IMG/VR virus record: IMGVR_UViG_3300032296_003714
Location: 43,330 to 107,329 of that record
Reading direction: 5' to 3' (one strand)
Source: a virus
DNA length: 64,000 bases
Within the stretch, counting starts at the first letter, position 1. Every line of letters starts with the position of its first letter. The translations under genes and the position numbers were made by a program. The notes under the pieces were generated by a model, which saw only the letters and a program-made list of their open reading frames with translations, did no database searches and had not been told where the DNA came from. Below, piece by piece: positions 1-8,185 of the stretch.

Positions 1-129
1 GCTTATCCGACTAAAGATTTTCCCAACAATACAATTGCCGTCTTACCTGAAATGTTCAATTCTGAAATAAATCAATGTAAAGGAGTGTGTTCTGATTTCA
101 TAAAAGAATATAAAGAAAAGTATGATTAA
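1..129 (+). CDS. 3' end of an upstream gene (partial)
   Basis: An open frame enters from the left edge and ends at a TAA at 127-129, giving the last 42 residues of a protein that ends in a Lys/Glu/Tyr-rich helix-like tail. The next gene's ATG at 122 overlaps this stop, so the two are probably translationally coupled and in the same cluster. Too little is visible to name a function. By context it may belong to the same glycan-enzyme block. Confidence 0.6.
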   Translation, partial: AYPTKDFPNNTIAVLPEMFNSEINQCKGVCSDFIKEYKEKYD

Positions 130-1498
130 GTTAATTATTTTTGATTTGGATGGAGTTTTAGTAGAGGCAAAAAAAATTCACTATGATTGTTTGAATCAAG
201 CTCTCGAAGAAGAAGGAGAACAGTATGTTATAGGATGGGACGAGCATTTAAGTATTTATGATGGATTAAAGACAAACCAAAAACTAGAATTACTTTCTAA
301 CAACAAAGGTCTTCCCGTTAATTCGTATAAAAGAATATGGGAAAAAAAACAAATTCTTACATTAGAATCACTGAATAAATTAAATCCAACAGAGCACATA
401 AGAAACTGTATAAGTAGTTTATCTAAAGAAGGATATAAGATTGTTTGTTGTTCAAATAGTATTAGGAAAACTGTATTAACGGTTTTAAGTAAACTAGATA
501 TAATTCAATATTTTGATTTGATTTTATCAAATGAAGATGTGAAAAACAGCAAACCTCATCCTGAAATATATTGGAATGCAATTTCTCACATGTCTTGTTT
601 TCCAGATGAAACACTAATTATTGAAGATTCACCTTATGGTTTGTTAGCCGCAAGTAGGAGTAATTCTATGGTATATCGTGTTAATTCTCCTAGTGACATA
701 ACATATGATAATATAAAGAATCAAATAAATTTTATTACTAAAAACAGTAAGATGGTTAAACATAAGTGGTCTGACAAAACATTAAATGTACTTGTCCCGA
801 TGGCGGGTGCTGGAAGCAGATTTGAAAAAATGGGATATACTTTTCCAAAACCTTTGATTGATGTTATGGGAAAACCCATGATTCAAGTTGTGGTTGAAAA
901 CCTTAATATAGATGCCAATTTCATTTATATTGTACAAAAATCTCATAGAGAAAAATATAATTTAGATACTCTATTAAATCTTATAACACCAAATTGTAAA
1001 ATTGTGGAAGTAGATGGATTAACTGAAGGTTCAGCTTGCACAACACTATTAGCCAAAGACTTAATTAATAATGATAGTCCATTGATATCAATGAATTCTG
1101 ACCAATTTATTGAATGGGATTCAAGTGAATTTATGTATAAAATGAACGAGTCCAACTGCGATGCAGGTATTTTAACATTCAAAGCAACCCACCCTAAATG
1201 GTCATTTGTTAAAATAAATGATTTGGGTTATGTAACCGAAGTTGCAGAAAAAAAACCAATTTCTGATATTGCAACTGTTGGGATTTATTTTTGGAGAAGG
1301 GGGTCTGATTATGTAAAATATGCGGAACAAATGATTTTAAAAAATATTAGAGTTAACAATGAATTCTACATTTGTCCGGTTTTTAATGAGGCAATTTTAG
1401 ATAATAAAAAAATAAAAATATTCGATGTTGATAAAATGTGGGGTATCGGTACCCCTGAAGATTTGAATTATTTTTTAGAAAATTACATAACTATATAA
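122..1498 (+). CDS. HAD phosphatase - nucleotidyltransferase fusion
   Basis: This is a two-domain enzyme of 458 residues. Residues 1-205 look like a HAD-superfamily hydrolase of the beta-phosphoglucomutase type. Motif I is DLDGVLVE with D8 and D10, followed by CCSNS, the KPHPEIY segment and IIEDSPYG. Residues about 222-458 look like a sugar-phosphate nucleotidyltransferase, with the glycine-rich signature MAGAGSRF, then FPKPLIDVMGKPM, and an acidic MNSDQF site. Family knowledge suggests one domain removes a phosphate and the other activates a sugar phosphate or polyol phosphate as an NDP/CDP derivative. It starts a run of transferase genes, so it plausibly makes the activated donor they use. 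The substrate cannot be read from sequence. Confidence 0.8.
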   Translation: MIKLIIFDLDGVLVEAKKIHYDCLNQALEEEGEQYVIGWDEHLSIYDGLKTNQKLELLSNNKGLPVNSYKRIWEKKQILTLESLNKLNPTEHIRNCISSLSKEGYKIVCCSNSIRKTVLTVLSKLDIIQYFDLILSNEDVKNSKPHPEIYWNAISHMSCFPDETLIIEDSPYGLLAASRSNSMVYRVNSPSDITYDNIKNQINFITKNSKMVKHKWSDKTLNVLVPMAGAGSRFEKMGYTFPKPLIDVMGKPMIQVVVENLNIDANFIYIVQKSHREKYNLDTLLNLITPNCKIVEVDGLTEGSACTTLLAKDLINNDSPLISMNSDQFIEWDSSEFMYKMNESNCDAGILTFKATHPKWSFVKINDLGYVTEVAEKKPISDIATVGIYFWRRGSDYVKYAEQMILKNIRVNNEFYICPVFNEAILDNKKIKIFDVDKMWGIGTPEDLNYFLENYITI

Positions 1499-1499
1499 A

Positions 1500-2348
1500 A
1501 TGAATAATAACTTTTGTTTTCTGGTTTATACTAACGAAACGTATCTCCCAATTGCTAATCTATCCATGTCAGAATTTGATAGATTTAATCCCAATTTCCC
1601 TATAAAAAGATATTTGGTTTCAAATAAAATAGGCGATTTTGAATTTAAAGCACAAAATACAACTTTAATAGATTGTGATATTCCGTTTGATGGTTCAGGA
1701 AATCACTTTTCTAAAACAATGATGAAAGCCATCTCTAATATTAGTGAGGAGTATATTATATTTTTCTGTGATGACTATTTGCCAATAGGCGGAACTAAAT
1801 GGAATTTATTGTCAGAATTAATTGATATGATAAAAAATGAAGATATAGACTTCATATCTTTTTCATACATGCCCCAAGCAAAGCAATGGAAAAAATTTCA
1901 TGCAACGCTTCCTTCAGCACCAGATAAGAATTTATATTATATTCCGGATAACTACATGTATCTGTACAGCGTCCAGCCATGTATTTGGAAAAAATCTTCA
2001 TTGTTAGATATCTTATCTCATAATCCAGAAATGTCCTTACATCATTTTGATACAACAAATTTAAAAAATAGGGAAGGATTTGTTAGAACTATGGATGTTC
2101 ATACTTCGACATGGAATCCATACCCACAAGGCTCACAAACCTATGGATTTAAATGTTTAAGTACGGATTATGGTGGATTTGATGAACAAGAAAATTATGA
2201 TTGTTTTATATTTCCTTACGTTGAGATAGTAAGACATGGGTTTTTTAATATGTGGAGAGAAACAAATACCAAAATATTTTTAGAAAAATATATTGTTGAT
2301 AATAACATTGATGCTGATGAGCGTTTAAAAAGATTTATATACAAATAA
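1500..2348 (+). CDS. putative GT-A type glycosyltransferase
   Basis: A 282-residue protein that begins one base after the previous stop. The centre holds an EEYIIFFCDDYLP segment, a hydrophobic strand ending in an acidic pair, typical of the DxD metal/nucleotide-sugar site of GT-A folds. Conserved-looking aromatic and Gly-rich segments follow toward the C-terminus. No signal peptide or membrane segment is apparent, so it likely acts in the cytoplasm. It lies among other glycan enzymes. The family and the transferred sugar are not recognised. It could also be a WcaK- or capsule-type transferase. Confidence 0.6.
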   Translation: MNNNFCFLVYTNETYLPIANLSMSEFDRFNPNFPIKRYLVSNKIGDFEFKAQNTTLIDCDIPFDGSGNHFSKTMMKAISNISEEYIIFFCDDYLPIGGTKWNLLSELIDMIKNEDIDFISFSYMPQAKQWKKFHATLPSAPDKNLYYIPDNYMYLYSVQPCIWKKSSLLDILSHNPEMSLHHFDTTNLKNREGFVRTMDVHTSTWNPYPQGSQTYGFKCLSTDYGGFDEQENYDCFIFPYVEIVRHGFFNMWRETNTKIFLEKYIVDNNIDADERLKRFIYK

Positions 2349-2364
2349 AAATCCACACCATTTT

Positions 2365-3222
2365 ATGAATATTGAAGTAATGTTTGAAAAACCACATACT
2401 TTGTGGAATGTTGTGTGGGTTTTTGAAAAATTTTTTCACTGGTTTAAAGAAAATTACCCTGAACATAATATTACTTTTAAAAATAGTGACCCAGATAAGA
2501 GAGGAAATCCATGTAGTCCGTATTCACCTCATGTGATGGTTATAAGAAATTTAGATAATTTAAAATATATCATAGTTTCATATTGGGATAGGGCATACGA
2601 ACTTACATGGCCAGGTTGCGGATGGGATATTGAAAATAGAGTTGAAATAATAACATCTTCAGGTGTCCATTCCCCAATGGACTTTACACCCTTTTCTTAT
2701 CTTTGTTATTCAAAGGATTTCGAACAAATTGCGAGTGTTGAAAGAATTCCTTTTGATAAAAAAGAAAAAAATTATTTATTTTTTAGAGGGTATCTGTATC
2801 ATCATAGAAAAATAATGCAAAACCATTTTCCTGAATATTTTACCGAAGAAAGAAAAGTCTCTTTCGATTTATTCAAAGAATTTAATGAGAATAAGATTAA
2901 TCTTAGTATTGATGGTGCAGCTGAAATTTGTCATAGGGATATTGAGATTCTTTCATCTGGTTCTGTTTTATTAAGACCTGAGTTAAATCAAATTTTTCAT
3001 GACCCATTAATTCCTGATTATCATTATATAAGTGTTCCAAAAAGTAATGACCCGGTAACACAATTTAAATTATTATTAGAAAAGTACGAAGAAGTTAAAA
3101 ATAACGATGAATTATTATCCACAATATCAAACAATGGATATGAATGGTATGAAAGAAATGGAACTGTAAAATCAAATGTTGATATTTTAAAAAAAATTAT
3201 AAATTTAGGTAAATTAGAATAA
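2365..3222 (+). CDS. putative glycosyltransferase (GT90/exostosin-like C-terminus)
   Basis: A 285-residue protein. The C-terminal half contains FFRGYLYHHRK and later a run reading INLSIDGAAEICHRDIE followed by LSSGSVLLRPEL. This layout resembles the donor-binding half of GT-B-type enzymes in the KDELC/GT90 and exostosin-like groups, where a conserved Arg/Glu-containing helix follows a small-residue loop. The N-terminus (MFEKPHTLWNVVWVFEKFF) is unfamiliar. It is co-directional with flanking transferases with only a 16-nt gap, so co-expression is likely. The assignment rests on fold-like motif order only. Confidence 0.5.
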   Translation: MNIEVMFEKPHTLWNVVWVFEKFFHWFKENYPEHNITFKNSDPDKRGNPCSPYSPHVMVIRNLDNLKYIIVSYWDRAYELTWPGCGWDIENRVEIITSSGVHSPMDFTPFSYLCYSKDFEQIASVERIPFDKKEKNYLFFRGYLYHHRKIMQNHFPEYFTEERKVSFDLFKEFNENKINLSIDGAAEICHRDIEILSSGSVLLRPELNQIFHDPLIPDYHYISVPKSNDPVTQFKLLLEKYEEVKNNDELLSTISNNGYEWYERNGTVKSNVDILKKIINLGKLE

Positions 3223-3225
3223 ATT

Positions 3226-4617
3226 ATGAATGAAGTTGTTAAATATTGGGATGGGAATCTTATATTACGCCACATCGGTAAAGAGTTAAATTGGTTATTT
3301 AGTTATCTCGATGATAAAAAAATTGAATCTGTTTCTTTCATTGATATTGGAGGTAATGTTGGAAAATTTTATGATGAGGTTTCAAAAAAATATAATATAA
3401 AGAAGTGTGTTATTGTTGAACCTTCTAAAGTTTTATATGACTATATGTCTAATAAATTTGAAAACAACGATTCTGTAGAAATACACAATTTTGCAATTTC
3501 AGATAAAAATGGAAGTTTTCAATTTTACGATAGTGCAAGTATGTTTGTTGACATATTTGAAAAAGAAGAAATAAACGATTCAATAAACTTAGGATTGTCT
3601 AAGTTGTCTCATGATGTACCTGGTGATACTATGTGTTATAGTATGGATTTCTTTATGAGAGAAATTTGTAACATACAACCTAATGAAATAGATTTTATAA
3701 AAATTGACACAGAAAATTCTGATTTACAAATTATTAAAAGCATGACGAATTTTTTTGTGGAGAATAAAATTCGACCTCTAATTCTTTTTGAGAATAACTA
3801 TCATAACTCTATTAGTGAAACTGAAGCTTTGGCTATTATAAATAATTTTTGTAATTTATGTGGGTATGAAAAGATTGATTTATCAATACCAGGTGACAAT
3901 ATCCTAATTCCGCTAAAAAAAGAAAAAACTAATAATTTAACTGAAGTTTATAGAATATTACAAAGTTTTAAAATCGATAAAAAATTTTGGAGATATCAAA
4001 ACTTAACGGGTGAGGATTATGATATTAGAAGGTCTAAACCGGCACCATACATTAAAACCGCAATTGAAATTGCTAAAGCGTTAGACTTAAAAAATGTTGT
4101 TGAAATTGGTTCTTCAAGATATTCAGTAACTGACCCATGTTTGAAATATTTTGATTTGTCTAATAATGCCTTTTTGTCTCCACCTTGTTGTTGTGACGGA
4201 CATGGAGGCTTTTTTTGGTCAAGAGCGGGGTTTGAAGTTTATACTGTAGATATTGACGAAAATTGTAAAAATGGGGTCTTGTGGTCTTATGGTAATCTTA
4301 ATATTCCGGTTCCTGAAAATCTACATGTTGAAATACCTAGAGATGGGATTGAGTTCTTACAATCTTTTGATAAAACTATAGACGTTTTATTCTTAGATGG
4401 TTGGGATATCGGTACTCCTGAATATGCTGAAAAACATTTAGAGGCGTATTTGGCTGCTGAAAATAAATTATCTTCAACCCATTTAGTCTTAATCGATGAT
4501 ACTGATTACATTACCCAAGATGGAGGTAAAGATAAACTATTATCTCCTTATCTAATTGATAAGGGATATATTCCATTATTTAATGGAAGGCAAACATTAT
4601 ACATGAAATATGAGTAA
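3226..4617 (+). CDS. FkbM-type methyltransferase fused to a second methyltransferase-like domain
   Basis: A 463-residue protein with two Rossmann-like halves. Residues about 1-230 match the FkbM pattern: SFIDIGGNVGKFYDE as the SAM loop, VIVEPS at strand 2, and DFIKIDTENSDLQII as the late acidic motif. Residues about 265-463 carry a second SAM-like loop (VVEIGSSRYS), VDIDENC, VLFLDGWDIG and LVLIDDTDY, resembling small class I methyltransferases linked to polysaccharide clusters. A Cys-rich PPCCCDGHGG segment in the second half may bind a metal. It probably O-methylates glycan residues made by its neighbours. Whether both halves are active is unknown. Confidence 0.7.
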   Translation: MNEVVKYWDGNLILRHIGKELNWLFSYLDDKKIESVSFIDIGGNVGKFYDEVSKKYNIKKCVIVEPSKVLYDYMSNKFENNDSVEIHNFAISDKNGSFQFYDSASMFVDIFEKEEINDSINLGLSKLSHDVPGDTMCYSMDFFMREICNIQPNEIDFIKIDTENSDLQIIKSMTNFFVENKIRPLILFENNYHNSISETEALAIINNFCNLCGYEKIDLSIPGDNILIPLKKEKTNNLTEVYRILQSFKIDKKFWRYQNLTGEDYDIRRSKPAPYIKTAIEIAKALDLKNVVEIGSSRYSVTDPCLKYFDLSNNAFLSPPCCCDGHGGFFWSRAGFEVYTVDIDENCKNGVLWSYGNLNIPVPENLHVEIPRDGIEFLQSFDKTIDVLFLDGWDIGTPEYAEKHLEAYLAAENKLSSTHLVLIDDTDYITQDGGKDKLLSPYLIDKGYIPLFNGRQTLYMKYE

Positions 4618-5362
4618 AGTAGTTATAAGTCTTACGACAATACCAAACAGATTAAATCCTGATAGACCAGGTTATGGATTAAAGCCTGCACTAGATAGAT
4701 TAACAACATTATCTTATGGTGATTATGAAGTTCATTTGAATATACCATTTGTGAATAATAAATCTGGTGAATATTATACAATACCTAATTGGTTACAGGA
4801 ATATAATTCGGACAAATTAAAAATTTTTAGAACTGAAGATTATGGTTCAATAACAAAACTGATTCCTACTGTTGATAGGTTATCTGACCCTAATGATATA
4901 ATAATAACAGTTGATGATGACTTGAATTATATGGATGGTTTCATTGAATATCATTTAGAAAAAAGGAAACAATACCCTGACGCTGCAATTGGTTTTGCGG
5001 GTATAGGCTCAATTGGGGGGACCTGCCATTTTTGTACCACAGTAAAAGATGATGTTAGAGTTAAAATTTTAGAAGGATATAAAACTGTATCATATAAAAA
5101 AGGTTTTTTTGGTTCGGATTTTAAAGATTTTGCAATAGGAAATTGGAATGATGATATGATTATATCTGCATACTTAGGTAAAAATTACATCCAAAAAATG
5201 GTTGTTGCTTACGATAAAGACACTGATTATTCTCCAAGAGTTGAGTCATTTCCTGTCATTGGACATCTGCCAAATGAAAGAGGTGGCTGTTGGTGGTTTA
5301 GAAATGAGTCTGTACCTGACAATCATCAGATATACTATAAATTAGGATTTTTAGAAAGATAA
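4610..5362 (+). CDS. GT-A type glycosyltransferase
   Basis: A 250-residue protein that overlaps the previous gene by 8 nt. It opens with VVISLTTIPNRL, typical of the first strand of small transferases that begin with S-L-T-S-x-P-x-R. The acidic metal site IIITVDDDLNY lies near residue 102. The later GNWNDDMIISAYL segment may supply the catalytic base region. There is no membrane anchor. It is probably soluble and works on the same glycan as its neighbours. The family is consistent with known capsule or LPS side-chain transferases, but the sugar is unknown. Confidence 0.65.
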   Translation: MSKVVISLTTIPNRLNPDRPGYGLKPALDRLTTLSYGDYEVHLNIPFVNNKSGEYYTIPNWLQEYNSDKLKIFRTEDYGSITKLIPTVDRLSDPNDIIITVDDDLNYMDGFIEYHLEKRKQYPDAAIGFAGIGSIGGTCHFCTTVKDDVRVKILEGYKTVSYKKGFFGSDFKDFAIGNWNDDMIISAYLGKNYIQKMVVAYDKDTDYSPRVESFPVIGHLPNERGGCWWFRNESVPDNHQIYYKLGFLER

Positions 5363-5363
5363 T

Positions 5364-7034
5364 ATGGAAAAAGTTACTTTAGTCACAGGTTTATGGAATA
5401 TTGGTAGGGATAACCTATCAGAGGGATGGTCTAGGTCATTCCAACATTATTTAGATAGATTTGATAGATTATTGGATGTTGACGCCAATATGATAATATT
5501 TGGAGACGAGGAGTTAGAATCATTTGTCTTCAAAAAAAGAACTAATGAGAATACACAATTCATACTTAGACCTACAAGCTGGTTTGTTCACAATGAATTC
5601 TATGATAAGATTCAAGAAATTAGGACTAAAGAATCTTGGTATAATCAAGTAGGTTGGCTCAAGGATTCAACACAGGCTAAGTTAGGAATGTATAACCCCT
5701 TGGTTATGTCTAAAATGTTTTTATTACATGATGCAAAAATTTTAGATAGGTTTAATTCTGATTATATGTTTTGGATTGATGCTGGTCTTGCAAACACAGT
5801 TCATCCAGGATATTTTACACACGATAAAGTTTTAGATAAATTACCAAAATATATTTCTAAATTTTCATTTGTTTGTTTTCCATATGAGACTTCTGTTGAA
5901 ATACATGGTTTTGAATATTCAAAATTAAAATCTATAGCAAATTCCGATGTTAAAAAAGTTGCGAGAGGCGGATTCTTCGGAGGTCCAAAAAGTACGATAT
6001 CTGAGATAAATTCAATTTATTATTCATTGATGAAATCAACATTGTATGATGGATACATGGGTACTGAAGAGTCACTATTCAGTATTATGTGTTATAAACA
6101 TGCTGATGTTGTGAATTATTTTGAAATAGATGGTAATGGATTAATGGGTAAGTTTTTTGAGGATTTGAAAAACGATAAGTTGGTCGTAAAATCAGAGTCT
6201 TCTATTAATAATTCACACGTATTAGATTTATCAAAAACATCCTTGTACGTTATAGGTTTTAATAGTCCAAAACAATTTAAGACACTTATTGAGTCTATGT
6301 TATCTTATGATAAAAACTTTATAGAAAAACCAAAAAAATATTTATTAGATAATTCTACTGATTTGTCAACTACTGAGGAATACTCGGTAATTTGTAAAGA
6401 GTTTGGTTTTGAACATATTAAGAAAGATAATTTAGGTATTTGTGGTGGTAGACAATTTATTGCAGAACATTTTGAAGAAAGTGATTCTGACTTTATGTTT
6501 TTCTTTGAAGATGATATGTTTTTCTATCCTAAGGATGGTGTATGTAGAAATGGATTCAATAGATATGTTCCTGACCTGTATCAAAAATCATTAGAGATTG
6601 TGAGAAAAGAAGGTTTTGATTTTTTAAAATTAAATTATAGTGAATTTTTTGGCGATAATGGCACACAGTGGACATGGTATAATGTACCACAACATTTGAG
6701 AGAAGAGTTTTGGCCCGAAAAACCCAAACTACCTGAAAGCGGATTAGACCCAAATGCACCTAAAGTTAAGTACGGAAAAATAATTTCACACAAAGGAGTT
6801 CCATATTCTAATGGTGAAATATATTATTGTAACTGGCCACAAATTGTTTCTAAATTAGGTAATAAAAAAATGTTTTTAGATACAACATGGGCACATCCGT
6901 TTGAACAAACTTGGATGAGTCATATGTATCAACTGACAAAAAAAGGTGAATTAAATCCAGGAATTTTATTACTTACACCAACAGAACACAATAGATTTGA
7001 ACATTACGGTCCAGGGTTGCGTAAAGAATCATAA
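5364..7034 (+). CDS. two-headed glycosyltransferase (HtrL/YibB-like N-terminus, GT-A C-terminus)
   Basis: A 556-residue protein. Residues 1-290 resemble the HtrL/YibB/WlaTC family: TLVTGLWNIGR at the start, an internal MYNPLVMSKMFLL segment, the FWIDAGLANT acidic site, and the ARGGFFGG loop. After residue about 295 a second transferase-like unit starts with SLYVIGFNSPKQF and contains the acidic site FFFEDDMFF, then a long aromatic C-terminus. It begins 2 nt after the previous stop. A single polypeptide could add two sugars in sequence, but one half may be non-catalytic. Confidence 0.65.
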   Translation: MEKVTLVTGLWNIGRDNLSEGWSRSFQHYLDRFDRLLDVDANMIIFGDEELESFVFKKRTNENTQFILRPTSWFVHNEFYDKIQEIRTKESWYNQVGWLKDSTQAKLGMYNPLVMSKMFLLHDAKILDRFNSDYMFWIDAGLANTVHPGYFTHDKVLDKLPKYISKFSFVCFPYETSVEIHGFEYSKLKSIANSDVKKVARGGFFGGPKSTISEINSIYYSLMKSTLYDGYMGTEESLFSIMCYKHADVVNYFEIDGNGLMGKFFEDLKNDKLVVKSESSINNSHVLDLSKTSLYVIGFNSPKQFKTLIESMLSYDKNFIEKPKKYLLDNSTDLSTTEEYSVICKEFGFEHIKKDNLGICGGRQFIAEHFEESDSDFMFFFEDDMFFYPKDGVCRNGFNRYVPDLYQKSLEIVRKEGFDFLKLNYSEFFGDNGTQWTWYNVPQHLREEFWPEKPKLPESGLDPNAPKVKYGKIISHKGVPYSNGEIYYCNWPQIVSKLGNKKMFLDTTWAHPFEQTWMSHMYQLTKKGELNPGILLLTPTEHNRFEHYGPGLRKES

Positions 7035-7039
7035 CAATA

Positions 7040-7047
7040 TATTTATT
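7040..7047 (+). promoter_or_regulatory. TATTTATA-type motif (variant TATTTATT)
   Basis: This 8-mer lies between the stop at 7034 and the chosen ATG at 7051, only 3 nt before that ATG. The same box precedes many other genes in the window. Its presence supports 7051 rather than the in-frame ATG at 6997 as the start. Confidence 0.45.
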
Positions 7048-7050
7048 GTT

Positions 7051-7428
7051 ATGGAATTTTTTATAAAAAAGAATGCATCCCTACCGGTTCTAAAAATGCA
7101 AGTAGTTAAAGACGGAAGGTCAGGGTATCAACAATTAATGGAAGATTTAGAAGTTTCTTCAATATACTTCTCTATGATTGATACTGCAAATGGTATACCT
7201 AAAATAATCGATGCCCCATGTGGTATTGTTCCCATAGATTTACCAGCGGGTTCTCCACCCGAATATTATATTTATTTCCAATTTAACGCGAGAGATACAA
7301 ACACGACTGGAAGATATAAAGGTGAGTTTTTAATTAAAAACGATGAAGGCAATCTAATTCTACCTTTAAGGGAGGAAGTGTATATAAATGTTCAAGATAG
7401 TTTTTCCGCAATAGACCCTTGTTGTTAA
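7051..7428 (+). CDS. small Ig-like virion protein, unknown role
   Basis: A 125-residue protein. I place the start at 7051 because the earlier in-frame ATG (6997) lies inside the previous gene, and a TATTTATT box directly precedes 7051. The chain is beta-rich with no catalytic motif. The C-terminal half (TTGRYKGEFLIKNDEG, LPLREEVYINVQ) looks like an immunoglobulin-type or baseplate-upper-protein-like beta sandwich. It sits alone inside the glycan-enzyme block and may be a small decoration or fibre-associated protein. It ends in a Cys pair. Confidence 0.5.
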   Translation: MEFFIKKNASLPVLKMQVVKDGRSGYQQLMEDLEVSSIYFSMIDTANGIPKIIDAPCGIVPIDLPAGSPPEYYIYFQFNARDTNTTGRYKGEFLIKNDEGNLILPLREEVYINVQDSFSAIDPCC

Positions 7429-7452
7429 TTTAATTTCATTTATATTTAAAAA

Positions 7453-8115
7453 ATGATAGAAAATTTTTTAGGTGTAAACATATCTTATCCATATAATATT
7501 TTTACAGAATCAGAACTTTTTTTCTTATATGGTGTAATTTCATCGATTAATCCACAAAATATAGTCGAATTGGGAGGAGGGTCTCAAGGAATTTGTTCTA
7601 GCGTTTTCACAAAAGCACAGAAAAATAATCCTAAAGCTAAGCTTTTTTCCGTAGATATTTTAGAAATGAAAAAAAAATCCAATAATCATTTTTTACTTCA
7701 AAAAGATATAAATGATGTAACACCTGATGATATACATAATGAAAAAATAGATGTTGTTTTTTTTGATTCTCATGGAGTAATTCCGCAATTAAACTTTTAT
7801 AATAAAATGGTTAAATATAATTTAATTGATGACGACACACTTCTTATTTTACACGACACAAATTTATTTTATGAACCAATAACAAGTATGTGTATCAATT
7901 CGAATGGTCACTTTGGTATGTTCACTGAAGAAGGTTATGCTCACCAATGGGTTGAAAGAAATCTTGTTAATTATTTTAAATTAAAAGGTTATGATGTTTT
8001 TAGTTTATCTACAAAACCAGAAAATCATAATGAAAACCATCCATTACTTTTTGGTATTTCCGTTTGTAAAAAATTCAAAGTTTTAAATCCAATTTCTTTG
8101 GTTTATCCCGAATAA
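7453..8115 (+). CDS. class I SAM methyltransferase-like protein
   Basis: A 220-residue protein with the motif order of the cephalosporin-hydroxylase/methyltransferase-24 type fold: IVELGGGSQGICSSVF (SAM loop) near residue 38, LFSVDIL at strand 2, VVFFDSHG, and LLILHDTNLF. It resembles the second half of the fusion at 3226-4617, so the two may be distant paralogues. It is likely part of the same sugar-modifying block. A 70-nt gap containing a TATTTATC box separates it from the polymerase gene. Confidence 0.65.
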   Translation: MIENFLGVNISYPYNIFTESELFFLYGVISSINPQNIVELGGGSQGICSSVFTKAQKNNPKAKLFSVDILEMKKKSNNHFLLQKDINDVTPDDIHNEKIDVVFFDSHGVIPQLNFYNKMVKYNLIDDDTLLILHDTNLFYEPITSMCINSNGHFGMFTEEGYAHQWVERNLVNYFKLKGYDVFSLSTKPENHNENHPLLFGISVCKKFKVLNPISLVYPE

Positions 8116-8121
8116 TTTTTA

Positions 8122-8129
8122 TATTTATC
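8122..8129 (+). promoter_or_regulatory. TATTTATA-type motif (variant TATTTATC)
   Basis: The box lies in the 70-nt leader of the DNA polymerase gene, 56 nt before its ATG. It matches 7 of 8 positions of the recurrent box. Confidence 0.35.
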
Positions 8130-8185
8130 AGAGAAGGTAAATTTCACATTTTGTGAAAGCTAATAGACCACTCTAAAAATATATT

